NCBI RefSeq assembly: GCF_023100725.1
Contig: NZ_CP095501.1
Location: 3,534,001 to 3,598,000 of the forward strand
Direction of reading: 5' to 3'
Length of the DNA: 64,000 nt
Origin: Arthrobacter antioxidans
GTDB lineage: Bacteria > Actinomycetota > Actinomycetes > Actinomycetales > Micrococcaceae
Below the pieces are notes generated by a model. The model saw nothing but the letters and a program-made list of their open reading frames with translations, was not told where the DNA came from and searched no databases. Made by a program: the position numbers and the translations under genes. Positions 33,380 through 41,975 of the stretch are shown piece by piece (the stretch's first letter is position 1; the number at the start of each line of letters is the position of its first letter).

Positions 33380-34732
33380 TCAGGCGCGTGACTGCTGAGG
33401 CTGCTGGTCGATGTCGTTCAGCTGGGAGAGGAGATCGGCACGGATCACCGGATCGAGCGTCGATGTCTCGACCGCCGTCCGTGCTCGTGCCCGGTGGCCG
33501 TGAAGGGCCGGCGCATGGGTCGCCAGAGTGCCGGCCCTGGACGCACTGATCGTGATCTCGGAGAGCATGGCGATGCTCCGACTCGCTGTCCGAGGGCCCG
33601 TGAAGGCATAGGTGACGAGTTGGTCCATGACGAGATCGAGAAGCTCCGCGAAGGAGGGAAGGGTCAGGTTCAGCCTGGCTCGATCGTCGGTGTCGTACAG
33701 CGTCACGGGTCCGGTTGTCCTGGCGGTGAGGGAGCAGAGGATCGCGGAGATATGGCTGAGTGCGTGGACCGCGGTCGTAGGGTCGTTGACGCCGGGCGAA
33801 AGAGCCTTGTCGGTGACATCGAGGAGTTGTTGCAGCCCGAACGACGGGTCCTGTGTGGACGTGCGCTCGAAGCCGGTTCTCAAGGACCGCGACACCGCGT
33901 CCGCCAGCCCAGCCAGCCGGTCACCGTCGAGCGGAACCGCCTGCGCACTCCACACGCGCGCGACCGGCACCCCGGCGACGAGCGACGCCCCGGGCGCCAC
34001 ATCGAGGGTCACGAAGGCTTCGAGCCGCGCTGCAGCCGACAGGAGGGCCTTGGTGTCGACGCGGGTGAGGAAGCCCGAGGACGATGCGTGGACGATGTCG
34101 GGCCGGCCGTCCGGGGACGGAACGCTCGGCCTTCGTGAATGGTGCTCGGGGAAGACACGCTCCAGGGTCTCGTCGGTCTCGCGATGTACATCGCGCAACA
34201 TGGTCTCGACGCGGATCTGCCGTGCCAGGTAGGCCAGGAACAGGACGAGGCCGATGACGGTGATGATCGTCAGCACGAAAGCGGTGGTCACGGCGATCTC
34301 GGGGACGAACGCAGGCCCGGCACTGGTTTCCACCCGGATGCTCCGCAGCACCGTGAGAGCGAAGACGAAGGTCGCAAGGAACAGGGCGAGTGTGTTGTGG
34401 ACGAAGCGGTCCCGTGTGAAGGTACGGAGGAGCCGCGGGGAGAACTGGCTGCTCGCGAGCTGCAGGGTGACGACCGTCAGTGAGAAGGTCAGCGAGGTGA
34501 CGGTGATGGTCGAACCGGCGATCGTCTCCAGTAGTGACCGCGCCGCTTCAGGCCCCCCGCCGAACAGGATCCCGGAAACCACCGGCGGCATGCTGTCGTC
34601 GAGGTGCCGATCAAGAGAGGGAAGAGTCTGCCCCAGAATCAGGGCGAGGATGACTGCGACCAGTGGAACGGGCCACAACTGGACACGCAGGGACTCACGC
34701 ACGGACTCTTTACTCATATCCATGCTGCTCAT
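33380..34732 (-). CDS. DUF2254 membrane protein
   Basis: A 450-residue protein with four membrane helices in the first ~180 residues and a large soluble part. LLETIAGSTITVTSLTFSLT, VVTLQLASSQFSPRLLRTFT and the later QQLLDVTDKALSPGVNDPTT are the hallmark DUF2254 blocks. Function unknown. It is alone on its strand and diverges from the nitronate monooxygenase gene. Confidence 0.88.
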   Translation of the reverse strand: MSSMDMSKESVRESLRVQLWPVPLVAVILALILGQTLPSLDRHLDDSMPPVVSGILFGGGPEAARSLLETIAGSTITVTSLTFSLTVVTLQLASSQFSPRLLRTFTRDRFVHNTLALFLATFVFALTVLRSIRVETSAGPAFVPEIAVTTAFVLTIITVIGLVLFLAYLARQIRVETMLRDVHRETDETLERVFPEHHSRRPSVPSPDGRPDIVHASSSGFLTRVDTKALLSAAARLEAFVTLDVAPGASLVAGVPVARVWSAQAVPLDGDRLAGLADAVSRSLRTGFERTSTQDPSFGLQQLLDVTDKALSPGVNDPTTAVHALSHISAILCSLTARTTGPVTLYDTDDRARLNLTLPSFAELLDLVMDQLVTYAFTGPRTASRSIAMLSEITISASRAGTLATHAPALHGHRARARTAVETSTLDPVIRADLLSQLNDIDQQPQQSRA

Positions 34733-34785
34733 TCTGGACCACTCGCACAGCGAGCCGACTGCTTGTCGGCTACACAGGAGGCCTC

Positions 34786-35802
34786 GTGCTTGCTTCTGAC
34801 CTTTCGTCGCTGCGCCGTCCGATCATCGGAGCGCCCATGGCCGGAGGACCCTCGACACCTGAGCTGGCAGCGGCGGTCACCAACGCCGGTGGCCTGGGGT
34901 TCCTCGCCGGTGGGTACAAGTCGCCGGATCAGATCGCTCGGCAGATCCGTGCCACCCGGGCGCTCACCGACGGCCCGGTAGGGGTCAACCTCTTCGTCGT
35001 ATCCGCCAACGACCCCGACGAGGAGGAGCTCGAGGCCTACCGCCAGGAGCTCCAGGTGGAGGCGGACCGGCACGGGGTCGAGCTCGGGAGGCCCCGCTGG
35101 GACGACGATGCGTGGGAGGCCAAGCTCGACGTCGTGCGCGCGGAGAGACCGGAGATGGTGTCCTTCACCTTCGGCTGCCCGGCCGCCACCGTTCTGCACG
35201 AACTCGACGAGCTGGGGATCCTCACCGCGGTGACCGTCACGGATGCTGCTGAAGCACGCACCGCTGCAGGCCACGGCGCCCGGGTCCTCGTGGTGCAGGG
35301 ACCCGGGGCCGGTGGCCACCGCGCAACCTTCGACCCCGCCGTCGAACCCGGTACACACCCGCTTCCTGCACTTCTCGCCACCATCAGGACCAGGACCGAC
35401 CTGCCTCTGATAGCAGGTGGAGGGATCGGTACGCGCAACCTCGCGGGCGAGATACTCGGCGCCGGGGCGGTCGCCGTCCACGTAGGAACGGCGCTGCTGC
35501 TGGCCGACGAGGCGGGAACATCCCCTGCGCACCGCTCGGCGCTCACGGATCCACGCTTCACGGAAACGGCAGTCACGCGCGCATTCACCGGACGACCGGC
35601 ACGGAGCCTGCGCAACCGCTTCATGGACGACCACCCGATCACGAGCCATGCCTACCCCCACGTCCACCACATGACCGCCCCCCTGCGCGCAGCCGCAGCA
35701 GCGCGCAACGACGTGCAGGCACTCCACCTCTGGGCCGGGACCGGGTACCGCCGCACGCAGCAAGGCTCCGCGGCCGACATCGTCGCCGCACTGACCCCCT
35801 GA
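34786..35802 (+). CDS. Nitronate monooxygenase (class I, NMO/2-NPD family)
   Basis: A 338-residue FMN-dependent TIM-barrel protein. The start is GTG 34786, four bases after AGGAGG; the frame is open earlier with no better site. Motifs: PIIGAPMAGGPSTPELAAAV, AGGLGFLAGGY, FTFGCP, VVQGPGAGGHRATF with the catalytic histidine, and LIAGGGIGT for FMN phosphate. It oxidises alkyl nitronates such as propionate-3-nitronate. A 7-base-arm inverted repeat (34753-34771) sits just before the ribosome site. Confidence 0.9.
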   Translation: MLASDLSSLRRPIIGAPMAGGPSTPELAAAVTNAGGLGFLAGGYKSPDQIARQIRATRALTDGPVGVNLFVVSANDPDEEELEAYRQELQVEADRHGVELGRPRWDDDAWEAKLDVVRAERPEMVSFTFGCPAATVLHELDELGILTAVTVTDAAEARTAAGHGARVLVVQGPGAGGHRATFDPAVEPGTHPLPALLATIRTRTDLPLIAGGGIGTRNLAGEILGAGAVAVHVGTALLLADEAGTSPAHRSALTDPRFTETAVTRAFTGRPARSLRNRFMDDHPITSHAYPHVHHMTAPLRAAAAARNDVQALHLWAGTGYRRTQQGSAADIVAALTP

Positions 35803-35817
35803 TCCTGCCGCAGGATC
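35801..35817. terminator. Hairpin at end of nitronate monooxygenase gene
   Basis: GATCCTGC-C-GCAGGATC overlaps the stop codon; strong short stem, no T-tract. Possible terminator or processing site. Confidence 0.35.
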
Positions 35818-35856
35818 GAATGCCGGCGTCGTCGACGGCCGGAGGAAGCGGTGTTC

Positions 35857-35872
35857 TTTGCGGTGACGCAAA
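35857..35872. promoter_or_regulatory. MarR-type palindrome, site 1
   Basis: TTTGCG-GTGA-CGCAAA, 23 bases before the marR-type ATG at 35895. It shares TTGCG-N4-CGCAA with the site at 36444-36459 on the other side of the gene. Confidence 0.55.
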
Positions 35873-35894
35873 AGCGCGGCGGATACTGGTCGTC

Positions 35895-36374
35895 ATGACT
35901 GGACACAGGGTGCCCGACGGTGAGATCGACGCAATGATGCGTGCATCCCGGGTCCTGATCGCCGTGGTGGCGAAATCCCTGGCGGAGATCGAGGACGTGG
36001 TCTCGCCGGCCCAACTGCGGGTGTTGGCGCTCATCGCCAGCCGCGGAGCACAGACCCTCGGGGCAGTGGCCGACGATCTCGGAGTGCATGCATCGAATGC
36101 GACCCGGACCTGTGATCGTCTTGTCGCCTCGGGCCTGATCGAACGCAGCGAGAACCCTTCGGACCGGCGTTTCCTGCAGCTGCGCCTGACCGATGCAGGC
36201 ACGCGGTTCGTGGCGGATCTCATGGCGTATCGCAGGACCGCGCTGGCGGAGATCATCGGCCGGATGCCGGCCCAGGACCGCCAGGGACTGCAGACCGTGA
36301 TGGGTTCGTTCGCCGAAGCGGCCGGGGAGGGCTCACAGGAAGCGCTGCCGGCAGTCCTCGGGCTCGGCTTCTGA
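35895..36374 (+). CDS. MarR-family regulator
   Basis: A 159-residue MarR protein with recognition helix DDLGVHASNATRTCDRLVAS and wing NPSDRRFLQLRLTDAG. ATG 35895 is chosen because an earlier in-frame ATG (35820) would place the palindrome 35857-35872 inside the gene. The ribosome site is weak. Palindromes with the same half-sites lie before and after the gene, suggesting autoregulation and control of the lipoprotein gene. Confidence 0.88.
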   Translation: MTGHRVPDGEIDAMMRASRVLIAVVAKSLAEIEDVVSPAQLRVLALIASRGAQTLGAVADDLGVHASNATRTCDRLVASGLIERSENPSDRRFLQLRLTDAGTRFVADLMAYRRTALAEIIGRMPAQDRQGLQTVMGSFAEAAGEGSQEALPAVLGLGF

Positions 36375-36443
36375 CCCGCGACGGTCCGGGCGGCCGGGCC
36401 GCAGGAGCGGAGGTGCCGGACCGTCGACCCTCATAACGAACTA

Positions 36444-36515
36444 GTTGCGATTCCGCAACGGTTTTCCGAACGACAGCCCCAGTGCTTGATCAGGCAAAGA
36501 CAGCCTGCTTACGAT
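36444..36515 (+). promoter_or_regulatory. MarR-type palindrome, site 2, and promoter of lipoprotein gene
   Basis: GTTGCG-ATTC-CGCAAC (36444-36459) lies 26 bases upstream of TTGATC (36486-36491), an 18-base spacer and TACGAT (36510-36515). Transcription from here would give a ~150-base leader before the lipoprotein ATG. The remaining intergenic sequence (36375-36669) shows nothing else. Confidence 0.5.
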
Positions 36516-36669
36516 TGCTCGAAGCGCAGCGCGCCCCCCCGCGATTCCCGAGACCGAGCAAGAGACGCCGATCCCCGTCCACGACGGATCCGCGCATCCT
36601 TCTTCGACAGTCTCCAGCGGGTCGTCCACTGCAGGCCGGGAACGCCCGGATACCTACGAAGGAGCTCTC

Positions 36670-37131
36670 ATGCAACGCACCACGTACGGTCGTCGTCAGT
36701 CCCTGGCCCGACGGTCAGCCGCCCTGACAGTGATGGCCGCAGTGGCGATGACCGGCTGCAGCGCTCCCGAGGAAAGCATGGACGCCATTGCCACCGGCGA
36801 GGACGGGCAGGTCGGTGGCGTGGAACTGCGCAGCATGCTCATCGTCTCTGCCGAGGAAGGCGGGCCGGGCCGCCTCCTGGGGACGCTCGACAACGGGTCC
36901 TCCGCCGCCGTGGAGGTCATGATCAGCGACTCGGACGATCAGGTGGCGGTGACGGTGCCGGCCAACGGCCAATACCCGCTGGACACCAACGAAGAGATCC
37001 TCAGCACCGTCGAAGCGCCCCCCGGTGCGCTCACGGAGATCACCCTGGCGACGCCCTCGGAAACCGCCACACTCGATGTACCCGTGCTCGATGGCACGCT
37101 CGACCAGTACGAACCGTATCTCCCCGACTGA
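36670..37131 (+). CDS. Secreted lipoprotein, unknown function
   Basis: A 153-residue protein with a twin-Arg-containing signal region (GRRQSLARRSAALTVMAAVA) and a lipobox MTGC-SA, so it should be lipidated and held on the outer face of the membrane. The mature part is small, acidic and strand-rich (RLLGTLDNGSSAAVEVMI, QVAVTVPANGQYPLDTNEE), like a small beta-sandwich found in actinobacterial DUF-type lipoproteins. Spacing 38 bases from the nearest GC-rich leader; probable MarR control. Confidence 0.8.
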   Translation: MQRTTYGRRQSLARRSAALTVMAAVAMTGCSAPEESMDAIATGEDGQVGGVELRSMLIVSAEEGGPGRLLGTLDNGSSAAVEVMISDSDDQVAVTVPANGQYPLDTNEEILSTVEAPPGALTEITLATPSETATLDVPVLDGTLDQYEPYLPD

Positions 37132-37297
37132 GCCCCGGACCTGCGGTCCAGTCCCCTGCAGTGCCGACCAGGTCTCGAGTTTCCGCCCGGGTGTCCCGTG
37201 GCCGTCCCCACCCCACGAGAGGTGCCGGGGTGTTCGGGCGATTCGGGATAGCGTGAAGGACCACCGCCCAGACACATCGTTACCGGGGGATCCTCCT

Positions 37298-38041
37298 ATG
37301 GCAGCCAGTCCGAGCATCGACCGAGACCCCGCGGGACGGCAGGTGACGCCCACGACTCTCGGCCAGGCGGCCTGGGCCTTGATGTTCGTGGTCGTCTACA
37401 TCGCCGTCGCCGCCGGTGCGATCGTCGCCGTCGGGCTCTCGGGCATCGTCGACTTCACGCTCGCATCCCTTCTGCCGGTCTTCCTCGTCACGGTCACGGT
37501 GGCCGCGATCCTCGCCCTCTACCTCCACCTCGTCCGCAGGAACCGCTTCACCCCGGCGGATCTCGGCTTCCGACGCCCCACCGCCCGGCTGTTCCACCTG
37601 CTCTGGCAGATACCGGTCATCATCATCGTCTGCGGCAGCCTGCAGGGCCTCGTCCTCGTCGCGCTGACCTCCATCGGGGTGGACACGGCCTCGGCCGGCA
37701 CGGCCGACGACCCCCTCGCGGAGATCACCGCCCTGCCCGGGCCGTGGATCGTCGTCTGCTTCCTGATCATCGCCGTCCTCACACCGCTCTGGGAGGAAGT
37801 CCTGTTCAGGGGTGCCTTCCTGGACGGCTTCACCCGGCACTTCCGGCCCGGAGTCGCGATCACCCTGTCCGCCGCGCTCTTCGCGGCCGTCCACCTCGTC
37901 CCTCTCACGTTCGTCTACCTCTTCACCCTCGGCATCGCGCTGGCCCTCCTTCGACGGTTCCACCAGAACCTCTGGGCGCCGATACTCCTCCACGCCGCCA
38001 ACAACGCCCTCGTCACCCTCGCCGTCCTCGCCGCCGTCTAG
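37298..38041 (+). CDS. CPBP-family intramembrane glutamic protease
   Basis: A 247-residue protein with about seven helices. The Abi/CPBP motifs are present: EE at 166-167 with FRG (EEVLFRG), a helix with HLVP, and a terminal H..NN (HAANN). These residues form the active site of type II CAAX-like proteases such as Rce1. The ATG is at 37298 with CCTCCT just before it instead of a normal ribosome site. Substrate unknown; often linked to bacteriocin immunity or prenyl-peptide processing. Confidence 0.88.
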   Translation: MAASPSIDRDPAGRQVTPTTLGQAAWALMFVVVYIAVAAGAIVAVGLSGIVDFTLASLLPVFLVTVTVAAILALYLHLVRRNRFTPADLGFRRPTARLFHLLWQIPVIIIVCGSLQGLVLVALTSIGVDTASAGTADDPLAEITALPGPWIVVCFLIIAVLTPLWEEVLFRGAFLDGFTRHFRPGVAITLSAALFAAVHLVPLTFVYLFTLGIALALLRRFHQNLWAPILLHAANNALVTLAVLAAV

Positions 38042-38220
38042 TCCAGCAGGACCCACGTCACGGCCCGGGCTCACCGAGCGCGCGTTCCACGGCCCGATCC
38101 CTTCCGGCCGCCGGGTTCCCGCCCCGAATGTGTCGTCCTGAGACTCGCCCGTCTTGATCGGTCGGCCGTTCTGGGGTTCTATTCGATAGTCCGCCGGGTT
38201 CGCTCCCCAGGACAGAACCA

Positions 38221-38304
38221 CCATCCAGAGCGGTTGAGAGACCTGGCTCGTTGAAGCCGCAGCAACCACCCCGTCGGGGCCGGTGCTACTGCCAGGACCG
38301 ATGG
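38221..38304 (+). ncRNA. SAM-I (S-box) riboswitch aptamer
   Basis: P1 pairs CCATC (38221-38225) with GATGG (38300-38304). Between them are the S-box core AGAGCGGTTGAGAGACC, CTGGCTC followed by GTTGAAGCCGCAGCAACC, a GC hairpin (CCCCG/CGGGG) and GGTGCTACTGCCAGGACC, in the order of the SAM-I consensus (pseudoknot/kink-turn region and P3 arm). It is 97 bases upstream of an ABC importer for a presumed sulfur source, so binding of S-adenosylmethionine should switch the operon off. Confidence 0.85.
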
Positions 38305-38330
38305 AGATAGCCTTGTCCCCCGTTGGTGCC

Positions 38331-38347
38331 ACCCTCGCTGAGGGGGT
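38331..38347 (+). terminator. Hairpin downstream of SAM riboswitch
   Basis: ACCCTC-GCTG-AGGGGGT, 26 bases after the aptamer. It could be the terminator or a sequestering element of the expression platform; no T-tract follows, so its mechanism is unclear. Confidence 0.4.
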
Positions 38348-38401
38348 GTGCCTGCAGCGTGCGCGGATGGGGAAGCCTCGATCACGACTGAGAGGACCGG
38401 C

Positions 38402-40051
38402 ATGACTTCCCGCCCCGCTTCCAGCCCCGCTCCAGCCCGCAGATCCCTGCGTGTCGTCGCGATGATGGGCCTCACCGCACTGGCGCTCACTGCGTGCAGT
38501 TCCACATCGACCCCTCAGGCAGCGCAGGATACCGGCGCCGGTGGACCGGTGGAGGGAGGGACCCTGGTCTATGCCGAGGTCACGCCCATCAACAACTGGC
38601 AGACCCAGGCGGCACGCTTCTACGAGAAGTCCAACGTCCTCAACAGCGTCCTGGACCGTCTCACCTACTTCGACGCCGAGCAGGGCGAGCTCGTTCCCTG
38701 GATCGCGTCCGAGTTCTCCGCCAACGCCGCTGCAACGGAGTTCACCTTCACGATCCGGCCGGGCGTCACCTTCAGCGACGGTTCTCCCCTGGACGCCGAG
38801 GCGGTGAAGCTGAACCTCGACGCCCTGGGGCTCGGGATCGAGTCCGCGCAGATCCAGCCGAATGTCGATTTTGCCGGCTACAGCTCGGCCGAGGTCGTCG
38901 GCGAGAACCAGGTGAAGGTCACGCTGCCCTCCCCAAATGCGAATTTCCTGCGGGCGACGTCGTCGGTCACCGCGGGGCTCGTCTCGCCGGCGACCCTGAA
39001 ACTGGATGCGGCCGGACAATCGGCCATCTCCCAGATTTCCGGCTCCGGTCCGTTCACCTTCGAGTCCGAGAAGCCCGACGAGGAGGTGGTGCTCGCTAAA
39101 CGAGCCGACTACGCGTGGGCCCCGGAGACCGCGGAGAACCAGGGGGACGCCTACCTCGACAGGGTGGTCATCAAGTACCTGCCGGAGGTCGCCCACCGCG
39201 CCGGCGCCGTGCAGTCGGGGCAGGTCGACCTGGTACGAGGCCTGCAGCCCCTCGACGAGGAGGCCCTCACGGCCAGTGGGAACCAGGTCCTCCCCGCCGA
39301 GGGCATCGACCTCACCGTGAACATGGCCGCAGTACGGATCGGCAGTGGCAAGCTCGCCGACGAGAACGTCCGTCGGGCACTGCAGATCGGTATCGACCGG
39401 CAGAGCATCAAGGACACCGTCCTGTCCGACAGCTATGAGCTCGCCGGGTCAGTGCTGAATCATCAGGCACCGGGCTTCGTCGACCTGTCCGACGAGCTCG
39501 AGTACCAGCCCGACGAAGCCAGGGCGCTCCTCGACGAAGCCGGGTGGGACGTCGGCGCGGACGGCATCCGGGAGAAGGACGGGGTGAAGCTCGAGGTCAC
39601 CGTCACGAGTTCGAACAACTCCGTGGTCATCAAGCCCGCCTTCGAACTCATCGAACAGCAGTGGCGGGAGATCGGCGTCAAACTCGACAACCGGGCCGGT
39701 GACAACACGTTCCTGGCCACGGCCATGCCCGATCCCGACGTCGAGTTCTTCGGTACCCGCCAGTTCATCTACGGCGGCCTCGGCCCGATCTTCGAGCCGG
39801 CCGACAACACCATGACGCACACCAGCGACGAGGACCTCAACGTCATCTTCGCGGCGGAACGCGCGGCGGCCCCGGGCCCGGAGCGGAATGAACTGCTCGC
39901 CCAGGAACAGCGGGCCTTGGTCGTCGACAAGGCCTACTCGCTGGTGCTGTGGGACGAGGTCCAGGTGTACGGCGCCCACAGCGACACGCACGTGGAGTTC
40001 ACCTCCGGCACGGCGCCCGTCTTCCAGGGCGCGTGGAAGACGGGCGGATAG
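38402..40051 (+). CDS. ABC transporter substrate-binding lipoprotein (Opp/Dpp family)
   Basis: A 549-residue solute-binding protein. ATG 38402 follows GAGAGGA. Signal peptide with lipobox LTAC-SS; the mature chain has the SBP_bac_5 pattern (GGTLVYAEVTPINNWQ, FTFTIRPGVTFSDGSPLDAE, VRRALQIGIDRQSIKDTV, ARALLDEAGWDVGADGI). It delivers its ligand to the two permeases encoded next. The S-box leader and the desulfurising enzymes downstream suggest an organosulfur ligand rather than a peptide or nickel. Confidence 0.9.
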   Translation: MTSRPASSPAPARRSLRVVAMMGLTALALTACSSTSTPQAAQDTGAGGPVEGGTLVYAEVTPINNWQTQAARFYEKSNVLNSVLDRLTYFDAEQGELVPWIASEFSANAAATEFTFTIRPGVTFSDGSPLDAEAVKLNLDALGLGIESAQIQPNVDFAGYSSAEVVGENQVKVTLPSPNANFLRATSSVTAGLVSPATLKLDAAGQSAISQISGSGPFTFESEKPDEEVVLAKRADYAWAPETAENQGDAYLDRVVIKYLPEVAHRAGAVQSGQVDLVRGLQPLDEEALTASGNQVLPAEGIDLTVNMAAVRIGSGKLADENVRRALQIGIDRQSIKDTVLSDSYELAGSVLNHQAPGFVDLSDELEYQPDEARALLDEAGWDVGADGIREKDGVKLEVTVTSSNNSVVIKPAFELIEQQWREIGVKLDNRAGDNTFLATAMPDPDVEFFGTRQFIYGGLGPIFEPADNTMTHTSDEDLNVIFAAERAAAPGPERNELLAQEQRALVVDKAYSLVLWDEVQVYGAHSDTHVEFTSGTAPVFQGAWKTGG

Positions 40052-40056
40052 GAGCC

Positions 40057-41016
40057 GTGGCACGCTACCTCGCCCAGCGGGTCGGCCAGGCCCTCCTCGT
40101 GGTGTGGCTCGCCTACACCCTCGTCTTCCTGGCGGTGCAGCTCCTGCCCAGCGACCCCGTGACGATCTTCCTGACCGTCGATTCAGCGGTGGACCAGGCG
40201 GCGATCGACACCATGAAGAGTCAGTACGGCTACGACCAGCCGCTGGCGGTGCAGTACCTGCACCAGCTGGCAGGGCTGTTCTCCGGAGACTTCGGCTACT
40301 CGCTGGCGTCCGGCCAGTCGGTCCGTGACCGGATCAGCGGTGTCGCCGGGTCGACCGTCGCCCTGGCGGGCTCGGCGTTCATCATCGCCGTGGTGATCGC
40401 GGTCCTCCTCGTCGCCGCCGCGACCCTCACCCGTCGGAACGCCGTCCGTCGGGTGCTGGTGAACCTGCCTCCCTTGTTCTCGGCGATCCCCGTGTTCTGG
40501 CTCGGGCTGGTGCTGCTGGAACTGCTCTCGATCCGCTGGGGCGTCATGTCGCTGTTTCCTGATGGCTCGTTCCTGTCCCTCGCAGTGCCCGTGCTGGTCC
40601 TGGCGATCATCGTCTCGGCTCCCGTCGCGCAGGTGTTGCTCAAGGGCATGAACCACGTCTACGAGCAGCCCTTCATCGACGTCCTCCGCGCGAAGGGGGC
40701 CTCACGGTCCTGGATCTTCTTCCGCCATGCGCTCAAGAACGCGGCAGGACCGGCCCTGACGATCACCGGGATCACGGTGGGAACACTGTTCGCAGGGTCC
40801 GTCATCACCGAGACCGTGTTCGCACGCTCAGGGCTGGGCTCGGTGGTCCTCCAGGCCGTCACGACCCAGGACGTGCCACTGGTGCAGGGACTGGTGCTCC
40901 TGACGGCGACGGTCTTCGTCGTCGTCAACCTGATCGTCGACCTGCTGTATCCCCTGCTGGACCCGCGCATCCTCAAGAGCAACGGGCAAGGGGCCCCGCG
41001 GGCCCTGGCCGCCTGA
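40057..41016 (+). CDS. ABC transporter permease, DppB type
   Basis: A 319-residue permease with six helices. GTG 40057 is chosen because the conserved start RYLAQRVGQALLVVWLAYTL begins there. Other family blocks: SDPVTIFLT, FWLGLVLLELL, the EAA-like loop FIDVLRAKGASRSWIFFRHA and ITETVFARSGLGSVVLQAV. Forms the channel with the next gene product. Five bases after the binding-protein stop. Confidence 0.9.
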   Translation: MARYLAQRVGQALLVVWLAYTLVFLAVQLLPSDPVTIFLTVDSAVDQAAIDTMKSQYGYDQPLAVQYLHQLAGLFSGDFGYSLASGQSVRDRISGVAGSTVALAGSAFIIAVVIAVLLVAAATLTRRNAVRRVLVNLPPLFSAIPVFWLGLVLLELLSIRWGVMSLFPDGSFLSLAVPVLVLAIIVSAPVAQVLLKGMNHVYEQPFIDVLRAKGASRSWIFFRHALKNAAGPALTITGITVGTLFAGSVITETVFARSGLGSVVLQAVTTQDVPLVQGLVLLTATVFVVVNLIVDLLYPLLDPRILKSNGQGAPRALAA

Positions 41017-41043
41017 TGCCCACCATCCGATCGAGGTATCTCC

Positions 41044-41964
41044 TTGGCACGCAATGATCCGCCCCTGTCCCTGAGCGCTGTCGATGCGGGGCCGGCAGCC
41101 GTCGCCGGTCCTGACGCAGCGGTGCAGCCGGCGCCCGCACGTGGCCCGTCGAAGCGCCCCCGGGGTCCCGCCCGCAACCCGGCCCTGTGGGTGACGGCGC
41201 TCCCGCTGACCGTGATCCTGGCCTGGGCCCTGGTGCCGGACTGGTTCACCGCGTACTCGCCCCTCGACGGTGTGCCCAGCGACAACTTCCAGGCACCGAA
41301 CGCCGCCCACCTCTTCGGGACGGACCACCTGGGCCGGGACGTCTTCTCCAGGGTGGTGTTCGGGACACGGCAGACCCTCCTCACCGCGGGCCTCGCCGTC
41401 CTCATCGGCCTGGTCGTGGGGACGATCATCGGGCTGGTCGCCGCCACAGCGGGACGGGCGGCGGACGCCACGGCCATGCGCCTCGTCGATGTGCTGCTCG
41501 CCGTTCCCGGGTTCCTGATCTCCCTGGTCATCGTCACCGCGTTCGCACCCGGACCCGTATCGCTCGGGATAGGCGTCGGTATCGCGTCCATCGCGTCCTT
41601 CGCCCGCGTCGTGCGGTCCGAGGTGCTGCGCGTCCGGAACCTCGACTTCGTGGAAGCCTCCTTCCTCAACGGCGGGACCTACCGGTCCGTCGTCGTGCGC
41701 CACATCCTGCCCAACGCCGCCGGCCCCGTCCTCGCGCTGCTCGCCGTGGACCTCGGGGCCGCCATCCTCGCCATCTCCGGTCTGGGATTCCTCGGCTTCG
41801 GCGCCCCACCACCCACGCCGGAGTGGGGACTGCTGATCGCCGAAGGACGGCAGTACCTGGGCAGTGCCTGGTGGCTGACCTCCTTGCCGGGCGTCGTCAT
41901 CGTGGTCACCGTCATCCTGCTGGCCGCCCTGGGCCGCCAGCTGCTCAAGACCTTCCGAATCTAG
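41044..41964 (+). CDS. ABC transporter permease, DppC type
   Basis: A 306-residue permease starting at TTG 41044 behind GAGGT; no ATG or GTG fits better. The ~50-residue N-terminus is disordered; then LFGTDHLGRDVFSRVVFGTR, the DppC signature, five helices and the EAA loop FVEASFLNGGTYRSVVVRHI. Ends GLGFLGFGAPPPTPEWGLLI, typical of the family. Pairs with the upstream permease. Confidence 0.9.
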   Translation: MARNDPPLSLSAVDAGPAAVAGPDAAVQPAPARGPSKRPRGPARNPALWVTALPLTVILAWALVPDWFTAYSPLDGVPSDNFQAPNAAHLFGTDHLGRDVFSRVVFGTRQTLLTAGLAVLIGLVVGTIIGLVAATAGRAADATAMRLVDVLLAVPGFLISLVIVTAFAPGPVSLGIGVGIASIASFARVVRSEVLRVRNLDFVEASFLNGGTYRSVVVRHILPNAAGPVLALLAVDLGAAILAISGLGFLGFGAPPPTPEWGLLIAEGRQYLGSAWWLTSLPGVVIVVTVILLAALGRQLLKTFRI

Positions 41965-41975
41965 CCAGGAGAACC

